The position numbers were made by a program, and so were the translations under genes. The notes beneath the pieces were generated by a model. The model worked only from the letters and a program-made list of their open reading frames with translations, did not search any database and had not been told where the DNA came from. From contig WHVA01000007.1 of NCBI GenBank assembly GCA_015179125.1, forward strand, positions 186,001 to 250,000: 64,000 nt of DNA, given 5' to 3'. The DNA is from Gautieria morchelliformis (lineage: Eukaryota; Basidiomycota; Agaricomycetes; Gomphales; Gomphaceae). Numbering within the stretch: position 1 is the first letter of the stretch; every line of letters starts with the position of its first letter. Positions 46,413 through 56,860 of the stretch are shown piece after piece.

Positions 46413-49400
46413 TGGAACCCTTCAAGACTTTGGTGTTATTGCTAACACATCAATCTATCAGAACATGTCATTTACGAGACTCAAAGAATATTAAACAATG
46501 CTGCAGCACAACTCCGGAAATAATTTAATATTTTTACCTTGGTTGCAATCCGCGTAAGAACTAGTCCAAGTTAATACGGATGGAAGGTAATATGTTTCTT
46601 AGCAGCACAAAATATAAAGGAATGTACTTAGCAGGCGAGTTCATAAATGGACTGCCCTGATAATCTACCAGTGCACTGCAATAAAACAAGGGACGAGTGT
46701 TGTGAACAAAGCGACTTGTGAAAGTCTCTAATCAGGAAAATTGACTGACTAGATCGTCTCAGGTATTGGAGTGCGAATGGCAATACTTTCAATTGACAGA
46801 CTCACTCTGTAGAATTACACCCGGAGGATTAGTCCAAGTGGCTAAGCAGTAAAGTAACTACTTAACAAGGAATTAGACACTAAAGTAAGTGAATAACCCT
46901 AGCTGGGATTAGCAGCTTAGTAAGATGAAAGTCACACAAGGTCACGTGTAGGATAGAAGATGGGTAGATTGGCTGATGAAAGGCAGGCAAAAAGGGCCTC
47001 CTTTGATATTGTATTGTACAGGCGTGTAACTAAGCGGTAGGACCTTCTATCTATTAATGGAATGGGGGAATGAGTCACAAAGAAGCTTTCGGAATGCGTG
47101 GGAAGGTTCTGTCTGACTCATAATGACTCACAGTGACTTGAAATGATTCCTACTGGTGACTCCACTAGGTTTTCCACCAATCAGGGCTTGATTTGTCAGG
47201 AATGAGTCATTAATTGGACTCATGTGATTCATGACAGCTTGGGTGAGTCATGTGTCTGTGACTCACCAAGGTGTGCATGAGTCGGTTGAGTCATTGAGGC
47301 TGTACAAGCAAATGACTAGGCTTTTCAAACTCAGAGGCTGAGTCTGAAGGAGCCACCTGACCGGATTTGTGGGTGACTGTGGGCGCACAAGCCGCGAGTG
47401 ACGCGAGCGTCCGGTCAGAGTTTGAAATCAGAAGTCCAAGACAGAGTTGTGGGGACATGTGTATCCACAACTCTGCTGCACAGAAATAAGTGAGTTTGAG
47501 TGAAGACAGCCTCGGAAAAATAGGTATAATTCATAGTTAATTAGAGGGATGTTTTAATAGGCCTTATGAGGACAGCAGACATTTGTATGATGGCGATAAT
47601 TGGTTGTTTTTTAAAGGCCTTTGATGCAGACTACAAATTTACAATAAAGAGACATTTGAAGGCTGGTTGAACAGCTAGATCCGAGACCATTGTCAAGATT
47701 GGTTTTCAGGCGTTAATATCGTGTATTAGTGAACACAGCGAATGCCCAAATAATTTGTGCGAATAAGTTATGCCGTTCGGCGAATAGGTGAACCAATGAA
47801 TGTTCACAAGGTAAGAGGGTTTGCCTAAATGGGGCTCACCCTATCTACAGTCGTAGCGAAATAGCCCGTGGCTCTTGATGATGTAACGTGCAAGATCTCA
47901 CGGAAGGGCTGTCTAAGTCTCGACAATCCCTTCGCTGGTGAAGTTGCTCCTTTGGAGCCCTTCGCCAACAGCGCAGAAAATGGTTCGAAGGCTAAGGTAA
48001 CGAAGACGAAGTATGAGAACTCACCAGTGGCGCCTAAGTCCTCTGCTAGTCGAAGATGGAAATCTCCAAGAGAAGGCTTAAGATAATGGCCACAGCGAGG
48101 TCAAATTTGCACAAGGTGAACGATGTATGATAATTGAACTGGGGAATATACATGCGAATGTAAACTACTTATATCGAATGCTCGTAGGGTATCAGCGAAT
48201 AGGAAAGAGGCCGTCATGAGTCAGGGTTGGATAGGGGTGCGCAGTCATGATACAACATAGATGGAATAAACATTCAATAGAACGAGAGAAGAGGGAGAAC
48301 ATGAAACGACGGAGAGTGAAGGTGGCGAAGACACCTGTATATGAAATCATGTCTTGGGGCCTGCATATACACCGCCCTGCACGGGTTCTTCATCTACTGG
48401 GTTGATCCCACACGACCTACGGGTAGGACGTCCCGCGAACGGACCCTGCGCATATGAACACCAGAAGGGGGTTGGATCGAAAACCTGATGGAGTTACTGA
48501 TGAGCCATCATGCCGGAGAGGGATGTTGATCATGATTTGATGGTGTGCCGTTGGCAAATGATGTGAGCAGCGAATGATCGTTCGGCGAAATGCAAGGAAG
48601 GGCAAACAGAGGTGACATAGAGGAGGGCAGGTCGAGGTGGAGGGTGAAGCTGAGCGAACACTGGGGAGGAGTAGCGAAAGGGGAAATGGGGATAACAAGG
48701 TGCAGGAAATACACAGGTCATGACAATCCAATTTACCAGAACACCATTGGAAGAGGGTCGAGCAGAGGAGGTGATAGACCCAGCAATGACTGCTAAGTCA
48801 ATCCAAAGACGTCGATCGTGCGTTTGACGGCGTAGCTATGGTAATTGGCGCGAACAGCGAGAATCGGTTGCCGAACACGACAATGGTGATCGGAACGAAC
48901 ACGGAAATGGGGTGAGAAATGGCAGGACAGAGAACCTGAGCATGAGAAATAAACGTGTCATGACAACCATATGGTATGCTGGTTGAACAGCAGTTCCCAT
49001 ACAGGCGTGTGCCACGCCTGAGGTGAGCACGCAGGGGGAGGGGTGTCAGAACGAGAGTGAAGGTCGAGCATGGGCAAGGTTTGTGGTCACCCAACCCAAG
49101 GACGCCAGGGGGCTCATGGTCATTTCTTAGCAAATGGTTGTATGGAAACTGCTGTTCAACCAGCATACTATATGGTCTCGGATCAAGCTGTTCAACCAGC
49201 CTTCAAATGTCTCTTTATTGTAAATTTGTAGTCTGCATCAAAGGCCTTTAAAAAACAACCAATTATCGCCATCATACAAATGTCTGCTGTCCTCATAAGG
49301 CCTATTAAAACATCCCTCTAATTAACTATGAATTATACCTATTTTTCCGAGGCTGTCTTCACTCAAACTCACTTATTTCTGTGCAGCAGAGTTGTGGATA

Positions 49401-50511
49401 CACATGTCCCCACAACTCTGTCTTGGACTTCTGATTTCAAACTCTGACCGGACGCTCGCGTCACTCGCGGCTTGTGCGCCCACAGTCACCCACAAATCCG
49501 GTCAGGTGGCTCCTTCAGACTCAGCCTCTGAGTTTGAAAAGCCTAGTCATTTGCTTGTACAGCCTCAATGACTCAACCGACTCATGCACACCTTGGTGAG
49601 TCACAGACACATGACTCACCCAAGCTGTCATGAATCACATGAGTCCAATTAATGACTCATTCCTGACAAATCAAGCCCTGATTGGTGGAAAACCTAGTGG
49701 AGTCACCAGTAGGAATCATTTCAAGTCACTGTGAGTCATTATGAGTCAGACAGAACCTTCCCACGCATTCCGAAAGCTTCTTTGTGACTCATTCCCCCAT
49801 TCCATTAATAGATAGAAGGTCCTACCGCTTAGTTACACGCCTGTACAATACAATATCAAAGGAGGCCCTTTTTGCCTGCCTTTCATCAGCCAATCTACCC
49901 ATCTTCTATCCTACACGTGACCTTGTGTGACTTTCATCTTACTAAGCTGCTAATCCCAGCTAGGGTTATTCACTTACTTTAGTGTCTAATTCCTTGTTAA
50001 GTAGTTACTTTACTGCTTAGCCACTTGGACTAATCCTCCGGGTGTAATTCTACAGAGTGAGTCTGTCAATTGAAAGTCTTGCCATTCGCACTCCAATACC
50101 TGAGACGATCTAGTCAGTCAATTTTCCTGATTAGAGACTTTCACAAGTCGCTTTGTTCACAACACTCGTCCCTTGTTTTATTGCAGTGCACTGGTAGATT
50201 ATCAGGGCAGTCCATTTATGAACTCGCCTGCTAAGTACATTCCTTTATATTTTGGAATATTCTTGGACCCCGATAGTGTCCTTGAACCTACAGTCTTGTA
50301 GTTTATTGTTCAGTGCTGCTAAGAAACGTATTGCCTTCCATCCATATTAACTTGAACTAGTTCTTGTGTGGATTGCGACCAAGGTACAAATATTAAATTA
50401 TTTCCGGAGTTGTGCTGCAGCACTGTTTAATATTCTTTGAGTCTCGTAAACGACACGTTCTGATAGATTGAAGTGTTAGCAATAACACCAAAGTCTTGAA
50501 GGGTTCTAAAA
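46413..50511. mobile_element. Foldback element: palindrome with 1.3-kb arms
   Basis: Sequence from 46413 inward is repeated in reverse complement from 50511 inward. Landmarks pair throughout: the outer TTTTGGAACCCTTCAAGAC against GTCTTGAAGGGTTCTAAAA; AATAACCCTAGCTGGG (46892) against CCCAGCTAGGGTTATT (49955); CAGAGTTGTGGGGACATGTG (47442) against its complement near 49400; and CTGGTTGAACAGC near the centre. The left arm is interrupted by a solo LTR (47691-48965); without it the arms are about 1.33 kb around a loop of about 120 bp (49019-49138). Arm identity is very high by eye. No target duplication was found. Confidence 0.85.
47691..48965. mobile_element. Solo LTR, family 1, copy 3
   Basis: 1,275 bp, TGTCAAGATTGG...GTCATGACA, flanked by ACCAT (47686-47690, 48966-48970). 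Removing it with one ACCAT restores pairing of the palindrome arms (ATCCGAGACCATATGGTATG), so it inserted after the palindrome formed. Confidence 0.93.
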
Positions 50512-51660
50512 CCCCGCCCAGTGCCTCCAACTGATTGCTCAAACCACTGCATTTCTGATGTAGCCTCATCAAGGGCACCCCCACTCTCATTCCACAAGGA
50601 GCTGCGACAGTCCCAAATGTCCAAGTCCGCCCCAGTCCCATCAGTCACAACCAGAACCAGATTCCAAAGAACAACACTCACGCTTCGGTGAAACACTGAT
50701 GGTCCTTCCTTCTTGTGTGAACAGTGGGCTTGGCCTGCTTCTTACCTTTCGCCTGCATGAGCCATGCCAACTGACCAGAGCTTGGTCGTGACAGCATGTC
50801 ACAAACCAGTACATTGGGCCACTGCCCCATCTTCCACGGGGCCACTACCCAACTCACCGAGGCCATTGCCCACGTGGCCCAAGGTGCACAAACAATTCCT
50901 TTCCCCTTTACCTCCACCTTCTCATCCGAACTGAGGCAACTGGAAACATGGCTCCTCTGCTATGCGCTCCCCAACCTCCTCTTGATTGCCACAGGCCCAA
51001 GCCCCAACACTGACCTTAGTCCCAGATCATTCAACCCACAACTGGTCTCGAGTCCCATCCACACCCCATCCCACACGCAACCGCTTGGCCTCCCGCAGGC
51101 AGTGACAGGCCTCAGGCCCCAATATCATGGCCGCTATTCGCCACCCTGATCCCACCCTCTTTGACAATGTTCCCATCGCTCCTCTCAACCCTCACTACGT
51201 GTCTGAGACATTCCTGTCTCCTCCTAGTCCCCTCCCCGATCCTGCATCAGACGCCGACCCCACCCAAGCCCCAAATGGACCTGTCTCCATCTCCGCAATT
51301 GATGCACTAAGCACGCACTACACACTGACCGCCCCATAACACGATGACTTCCATGCCTTCTTCCTGGTTTGTACTTTTCCTCTCAACTGTTCTTTTGAAC
51401 TAAGCCCACTGCCCCAGACGGGTGCGGGGTTAGCATGGGAAGACCTGCTGACCCAGGCCGACATTGTGGGGCTGTTATTCCAAATCCAGACCAAGCTGGC
51501 CCAGCGTGATGTGGACATCACAGCTCTTACCGATGACCTTCAAGCCCGCCTCGAAGTCACCTTTGCCCTGAATAAGGAACAAGCGGTGCATTGCACCACA
51601 CCCTAGCCCAACCTGTTCGACCACTGACCACCACCAGGCCAACATACGCCTTGTGGCGCA
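50512..51660. other. Unassigned, coding-like plus-strand patches
   Basis: The plus strand has MAAIRHPDPTLFDNVPIAPL (51127) and LLTQADIVGLLFQIQTKLAQ then RDVDITALTDDLQARL (about 51440-51550), a coiled-coil-like patch that could be gag of another decayed element. A minus-strand frame (50917-50678) precedes the palindrome edge. No family is assigned. Confidence 0.3.
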
Positions 51661-52138
51661 TGTCAGGGGACACCCTGTCTTCCATTTCCAGTTCCGGCAC
51701 CACACCCAGTTCCGACTCTGGTTCCGGTTCCGATTCCATGTCCGACTCCGCTTTCGGAAATCATTCCGTTTCTAGGAGAACTTCCACCAGTTCTGTTCAC
51801 TTTACCAGTTCCACTTCAATTTCCGACTTCCGCTCTCGGAACACTGTCGGAAGTCAAGCGACTTGCGTAATAGGTGGCATCAAGGGTCAATCAAGGGTCA
51901 GGGAGGTCATGGGGATGCAGGGTTGATGGCGGGTGCCAAGTGTTGTCCCTGACTGCGGAGCGTAGTATAATACGGGCTCGCTGACCTTGGGGGTGCTTAG
52001 ACTTTTCTCTTTGGATTTCCCCTTGTCAGGCGAGAGTCCCCTCTCTTGTATACTCTGTTCATTTATACATACTTTGGATTTCCCCTTGTCAGTTGTGTGG
52101 CAGTGTGATCTCCACAGCCATCTAGGGTTGCCCTTACA
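51661..52138 (+). repeat. Gypsy-1 LTR A
   Basis: 478 bp, TGTCAGGGGACACC...TGCCCTTACA. The first third is TTCCGG/TTCCGA-rich; two copies of TTTGGATTTCCCCTTGTCAG lie near 52010 and 52075. About 90% identical by eye to 59712-60201, same strand. Gag follows on the same strand, so this would be a 5' LTR. Confidence 0.78.
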
Positions 52139-52325
52139 GCAGAAAAGTCTCTTCCCTAGAGGACCTGCGGTCGTACTGCGCATTGCATTTGCCATAGGTG
52201 CGTTCGGAATTGGAGATAGCGACTCGGAGATCGCAACCTCTTCTGCACACACGGTGTACGACAGCCCCTCTTCTTACGTCGAGCTCCCAACCCTGGAAAT
52301 CCCGTCCCATATTTCTCCTTCTGAC

Positions 52326-53498
52326 ATGGATCCGGACGATCATCTTTGGAATATGGAGGAGGAATTGATGCGGAACCGGATGAAGACCGACGCAATTCAA
52401 ACAGCCTTACAAACGATTTTGGCTAAGCTAGATATTGCACAAAGTGGTGAAAATGCAATGCTGGGTGAGTCAGATTTCGGAAAAGTGGAAGTAGTGGAAG
52501 AGAGGATGTCCGCGAAGTTGGAAAAGGTCAAACCTGCAACTCCGGCAGACTTTGATGGAGATCAGGAGAAGGGACGTGCATTCTTCAACACATGCAGCAT
52601 CTATTTTGCAATTGTTGGAGACCTCTTTCTGAATGACCAGGCTTGTTTTCACTGGGCATTGTCCTTTTTCAAGTCAGACCGCGCAGCCCGTTTTGCAAAC
52701 AAGGTGATCCGACATGAAGCAAAGGGCAAGGGGAACTACTTCCGGGACTGGGATGCCTTCGAGAAAACATTTTCCAACCAGTTCTGCCTGAACAATGAGC
52801 AGTTCACAGCCCTTACGAAGCTCGAGGGGACCAGCTGGTACCAGGCCAAGGATCTGGTCGATGACTACATTGATCGCTTCCAGGAGCTCATCGACCTTGA
52901 GGAATATGATGACAACAAGACAATCGTCAACAAATTCCGACAAGGACTTGATCCGACACTCCAGAACCAAGTCGCACTGCTTGGGGATGGAGCTCCAGAT
53001 TTTGATGACCTGGAAGGGTGGTACCAAGCTGCGCAGAGGGTGTCCCGAAACAGGGAAGCAAATGAGGCCTTTGTGGAGACAAACCGGAACATGACACGCA
53101 GTTCCACTCGTCCTATACCTGTGCCGAAAACCAGAAGTGCATTCATTCCAACACGAAAAATATTTCCGATGGTTGTTCGGCCTGCTCCTATTAGGAACCC
53201 TAGTCCCCCTCCCTCTAAGAGTGGCCCTGCCCCAATGGATGTTGACCGCATGGGTGGAAAGGGCAATGGAACCGTCACCTGCTTCCGATGCTGCCAGCCA
53301 GGCCACTATGCCTGCGAGTGCCCCCAAGCTTTTGACATCCGGCTTATGACCTCAGAGGAGAACCTTGAGCTCCTTCCAGAGTTCCTTGCACTAGCAGCCA
53401 TAAGCATGGTGCTCACTGCGGAAGATTTTTCCGAAAATGCGGAACATGGCGCATTGGAAGTGGAAGATGCATTGGATTTTGTGATGTGCAGTGGGTGA
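52326..53498 (+). CDS. Ty3/gypsy Gag
   Basis: Structural capsid/nucleocapsid protein of a Ty3-type retrotransposon. The chosen start gives MDPDDHLWNMEEELM; the frame is open further upstream into the LTR. The capsid region includes ATPADFDGDQEKGRAFFNTC, YFRDWDAFEKTFSNQF and YIDRFQELIDLEEYDDNKTI. A Pro/Arg-rich linker (52990-53230) leads to a CCHC knuckle CFRCCQPGHYACEC (about 53280). No internal stop. The stop overlaps the next frame by 13 nt. Confidence 0.85.
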   Translation: MDPDDHLWNMEEELMRNRMKTDAIQTALQTILAKLDIAQSGENAMLGESDFGKVEVVEERMSAKLEKVKPATPADFDGDQEKGRAFFNTCSIYFAIVGDLFLNDQACFHWALSFFKSDRAARFANKVIRHEAKGKGNYFRDWDAFEKTFSNQFCLNNEQFTALTKLEGTSWYQAKDLVDDYIDRFQELIDLEEYDDNKTIVNKFRQGLDPTLQNQVALLGDGAPDFDDLEGWYQAAQRVSRNREANEAFVETNRNMTRSSTRPIPVPKTRSAFIPTRKIFPMVVRPAPIRNPSPPPSKSGPAPMDVDRMGGKGNGTVTCFRCCQPGHYACECPQAFDIRLMTSEENLELLPEFLALAAISMVLTAEDFSENAEHGALEVEDALDFVMCSG

Positions 53499-54235
53499 GA
53501 TGTGTGCCCCTGCTGCCTGTACATAACTGGTTTTCCTGTCTTGAAGTAGAGAATGAGAAACCCCCACTCCCCTCACTTTGTGCGGACCCACCAGATAAAG
53601 TCACACAAAATTTGAATCCAACACCCTGTCCATCCCGCATCCGCCCTTGGGAGAGACACCTCCTGAAGTGCTATGTTGTTGCCGCCACCCCTGGCCCCAA
53701 GTCACTGGTCATTAAGGTGGAGATCCAGACGACGGACATGGCGGAAGTCAAATCCGGACCCGCCCTTGTCGATTGCGGGGCCACTGGTCAGTTTATGGAC
53801 CAGGACTATGTGGAACGGAACCGACTGACCATGCGGAAGTTGCAACGTGCAATCCCAGTGTTCAATGTGGATGGAAGCCCCAATGAAGCAGGGTCCATCA
53901 TGGAGATATTAGACACGATTCTCTGCTACAATGGACACACGGAACACACTTCCTTTGCAGTCACCAGCCTAGGGAAGCAAGACATCATCCTTGGGTTTAC
54001 CTGGCTGCAGGAGCACAACCCGGAGATCAATTGGCAGACTCAGAAGGTACTGATGAGTCGATGCCCAGCCAAGTGTCACATGTGTCGGTTGGAAGTGCAG
54101 AAGGAGCACCAGGAGCAGCGGAAGACTGAATGGCTCATACAGACATGTCGTTCTGGCCCCCATCCACTGCTTGCAGAAGAAGACTCGGAAGCGGAATATG
54201 AACTACCGACAAGAGCCAAAACACATAGCAGTTAA
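53486..54235 (+). CDS. Ty3/gypsy protease region, truncated before RT
   Basis: Lies in the -1 frame relative to gag with an overlap at 53486-53498, the usual arrangement for -1 frameshifted gag-pol. The aspartic protease motif is ALVDCGATGQFMD (about 53760), with the ILGFTWLQEHNPEINW flap-side motif typical of gypsy retropepsins. The frame ends at 54233-54235 where RT should start; no RT was found. The first ATG is not necessarily used. Confidence 0.75.
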   Translation: MQWVRCVPLLPVHNWFSCLEVENEKPPLPSLCADPPDKVTQNLNPTPCPSRIRPWERHLLKCYVVAATPGPKSLVIKVEIQTTDMAEVKSGPALVDCGATGQFMDQDYVERNRLTMRKLQRAIPVFNVDGSPNEAGSIMEILDTILCYNGHTEHTSFAVTSLGKQDIILGFTWLQEHNPEINWQTQKVLMSRCPAKCHMCRLEVQKEHQEQRKTEWLIQTCRSGPHPLLAEEDSEAEYELPTRAKTHSS

Positions 54236-54649
54236 TCATCATGCGTAGACTCCAGAGACCGCAGAGGATAGCATCAGCGTGGGACCGAGATCAGTCTTGG
54301 ACAAGACTCAGATTGACAGTTGGTGGTCCAACGTTGTGGGGGTGGTCAAGAAACACTGTATTTCAAACAAACACCGACAAATCAATTTCATTGCCCCCGA
54401 CTCTGCACTTATTTGCATGGCCCGAGGCTCTCAAAATAGTATTTTATTGGATATAATGGACATCCTGTGCAGGCCTGCATTTGGGACATTAAGTCATATT
54501 CAAGATTGCATTCAACCCCCTTGTCGAATGGTTGGGGGTACCGCCCCCATATTTGTGGTCACTTGCAGAGGTGTTTGCACCTTCGCAACCGCGACATGTC
54601 ACATGTGCTAGTGTGTAGATAAATATATATATATATATTAAACCACTTT

Positions 54650-55056
54650 CACTGCAGGCATAGAAAGGTTTTCTGGTCTGAAAAACTGTCAAAAAACTGT
54701 AAAGATTTTCCCAATATCTTTAGTGTTTTTATGTAAAAAAACCTAAAATAAAATTTTGTGTTTTTGTCAGAATTTGTTGAGCAAGAAAATTGTAAAAAAA
54801 ATTCAAAGTTTTTTGCAGGGTTTTGTATGGGTTTCTTTGTGTTTTCACAAAGAAACTTATAAAAACTTATAAAACCACATGAAAAAGCATGGAAAAACTT
54901 TAAACTTTTTTACAATTTTCTTGCTCAACAAATTCTAACAAAAACACAAAATTTTATCAAAGTTTTTTTACATTCAAAACACTCAAAAAATTTGGAATAT
55001 CTTTACAGTATTTTGAACAGTTTTTCAGACCAGAAATTTTTTATATGCCTCCAGTG
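54650..55056. mobile_element. CACTG-ended hairpin MITE, copy 2
   Basis: Starts CACTGCAGGCATAGAAAGG and ends TTATATGCCTCCAGTG; the halves are complementary as in copies 1 and 3. Flanking 3-mers differ (TTT, TAA), so the duplication is lost or the ends are altered. Confidence 0.75.
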
Positions 55057-55059
55057 TAA

Positions 55060-55539
55060 CTCAAGTACATTATGCACTGCTAAATTAGTGCAGAAGGTAC
55101 CAAATTTAAGTGCTCATGTACCTGAATTTAAGTGCAGCAGTCAATTGGCATGACCCTGAAATCTAGTAGAGAGAATGACCATTTCAGAAACAATTTACAC
55201 TTAATTTCAGCCATTTTTGTACTTAAAAATGCCATTATAAATCAGTGTATTATAGTACTGAAATACAGGTAATAATAACAAGGTGAGGGAGGAAGAGGAA
55301 TGGCGGGCAGAAATAATGAACATGAAAATATAAATATAAATATAAATATAAATAAATATAAAATAAAGCAAGAACTACTTTTCTTTTTTTAGCGAGGACA
55401 GAGTGCATGCGATGTCACACACGCACAACCACCCCCCCGCCCCTACCAGGCAATGCACGCACATTCCAACCCCGTCGGTCCACAAAGGACAAAGGGAGGC
55501 GGTGTAGATGGCGTGGCATGGCACCGAGTGCGCCGTCGG
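55060..55539. other. AT-rich gap, nothing firm
   Basis: AT-rich sequence with an ATAAAT microsatellite (55325-55370). The minus-strand patch at 55375-55539 may belong to the next gene's 3' side. Confidence 0.4.
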
Positions 55540-56200
55540 GCCGTTGGGGCAGACGCACCGGACCTCTATGAGCTGAGGAGGGCGGTGTGGTGGAGGGTGG
55601 AGGAGTGTGTTGTTGCAGTCGAAGCACATCTCACGCATCAAATGAAAGCCCACATGCACCGCACACTGCAAGCCAAATGAACCGACACTGATACATACAC
55701 CCAAATGAAAAATCCCAACACAAAGCACAGCACACACTCAGCATACCCAGCAAAGACCAAAAAAGTGCAGTGACGATGCCCATGTGGATGGTGGTGATGG
55801 CGATGAGGGCAGTGGAGCCCTGGTGGAGAAAGGACAAGGACGAGATGAGCTGGAGCAGGAGGGAGACGAGGTAGAGCGTCAAAAGAACAGCAGCGCCACA
55901 CGCACTGCACACGGTCAGGGCACACAGGCATAAGCAGTGAGCAGAGGGACTTTATGCACCGACGGTGGCCTTGCAACTCACGGCGATGCCAATGAGGAAA
56001 GGACGATGGAGAAGGCGATGCTGCAGACGACAACGTTGGTGAGGTTGCTGAGGGCATGCAGCGCGGCGAGGCGCAGGATGCCACATTTCACAGTGATGCC
56101 AAACACCCCATGGCATTATACATATACCCATCGAATACGCTCGCATTCCCTCACGTGATAGAGAGTGCAGTGAGCGTGGGGAGGGTGTGGAGCGTGAAGT
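55540..56200 (-). pseudogene. Chs7-like chitin synthase export chaperone fragment
   Basis: Chs7 is a polytopic ER protein needed for exit of chitin synthase Chs3. On the minus strand: GITVKCGILRLAALHALSN and an adjoining hydrophobic segment (about 56105-56010), CKATVGA (about 55980), then GAAVLLTLYLVSLLLQLISS, LSFLHQGSTALIAITTIHMG and IVTALFWSLLG (about 55900-55755), followed by a GTATGC donor. QGSTALxxxTxIHxGxxxALFWxLL is the Chs7-family signature as I remember it. Frames change near 55980 and the expected AIVATQVVEDGT exon was not found. Confidence 0.5.
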
Positions 56201-56461
56201 TGTGTTCACAAATGTGTTTGTATGGTTGCTGCAGGAGCAGGGGTGATACGAGGTGTCACAGTTTGTGGGGAATGGTTATAGTGACTGCAGAGGGCCAAGG
56301 TCGAGAACAACGCAAGAGAGAAATGAAAAAGCTAGTGAGCACCCCATAAACAAAAAAAAGCAAAACCAAAGATGTGCCTAAATCCTCCAAGATTGACCTT
56401 TCTCATCCATGTCACCCCCCATTGAGTCTGAATGTGCGAAGTTGTCTGTCAGAGTCAGAGG

Positions 56462-56857
56462 CACTGGAGGCATATAAAAATTTTCTGGTCTGAAAAACTG
56501 TTCAAAAAACTGTAAAGATATTCCAATTTTTTTTAGTGTTTTTAATGTAAAAAAACTTTAACAAAATTTTGTGTTTTTGTTAGAATTTGTTGAGCAAAAA
56601 AATTGTAAAAAAGTTTAAAGTTTTTTGCAGGGTTTTTTATGTCTTTTTATAAGTTTCTTTGTGAAAATACAAAGAAACCCATAAAAAACCCTGAAAAAAA
56701 CTTTGAATTTTTTTACAATTTTCTTGCTCAACAAATTCTAATAAAAACACAAAATTTTATTGTAATTTTTTCTACATAAAAAACACTAAATATTTGTAAA
56801 ATCTTCACAGTTTTTCAACAGTTTTTCAGACAAGAAAACTTTTATATCCCTGCAGTG
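56462..56857. mobile_element. CACTG-ended hairpin MITE, copy 3
   Basis: Starts CACTGGAGGCATATAAAA and ends TTTATATCCCTGCAGTG; flanked by AGG on both sides (56459-56461, 56858-56860). Very similar to copy 1 along its whole length. Confidence 0.85.
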
Positions 56858-56860
56858 AGG

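Noticed and set aside
50678-50917. Minus-strand frame joined by splicing to the conserved LQDFG tail
   Set aside because: A junction can be drawn but the join crosses the palindrome border, and the left arm has a different upstream sequence, so one gene is not supported.
54650-55056. 3-bp duplication for MITE copy 2
   Set aside because: Flanking triplets TTT and TAA differ, so no TSD is claimed for this copy.
55325-55370. ATAAAT microsatellite as a functional element
   Set aside because: A simple repeat in an AT-rich spacer; nothing indicates a role.
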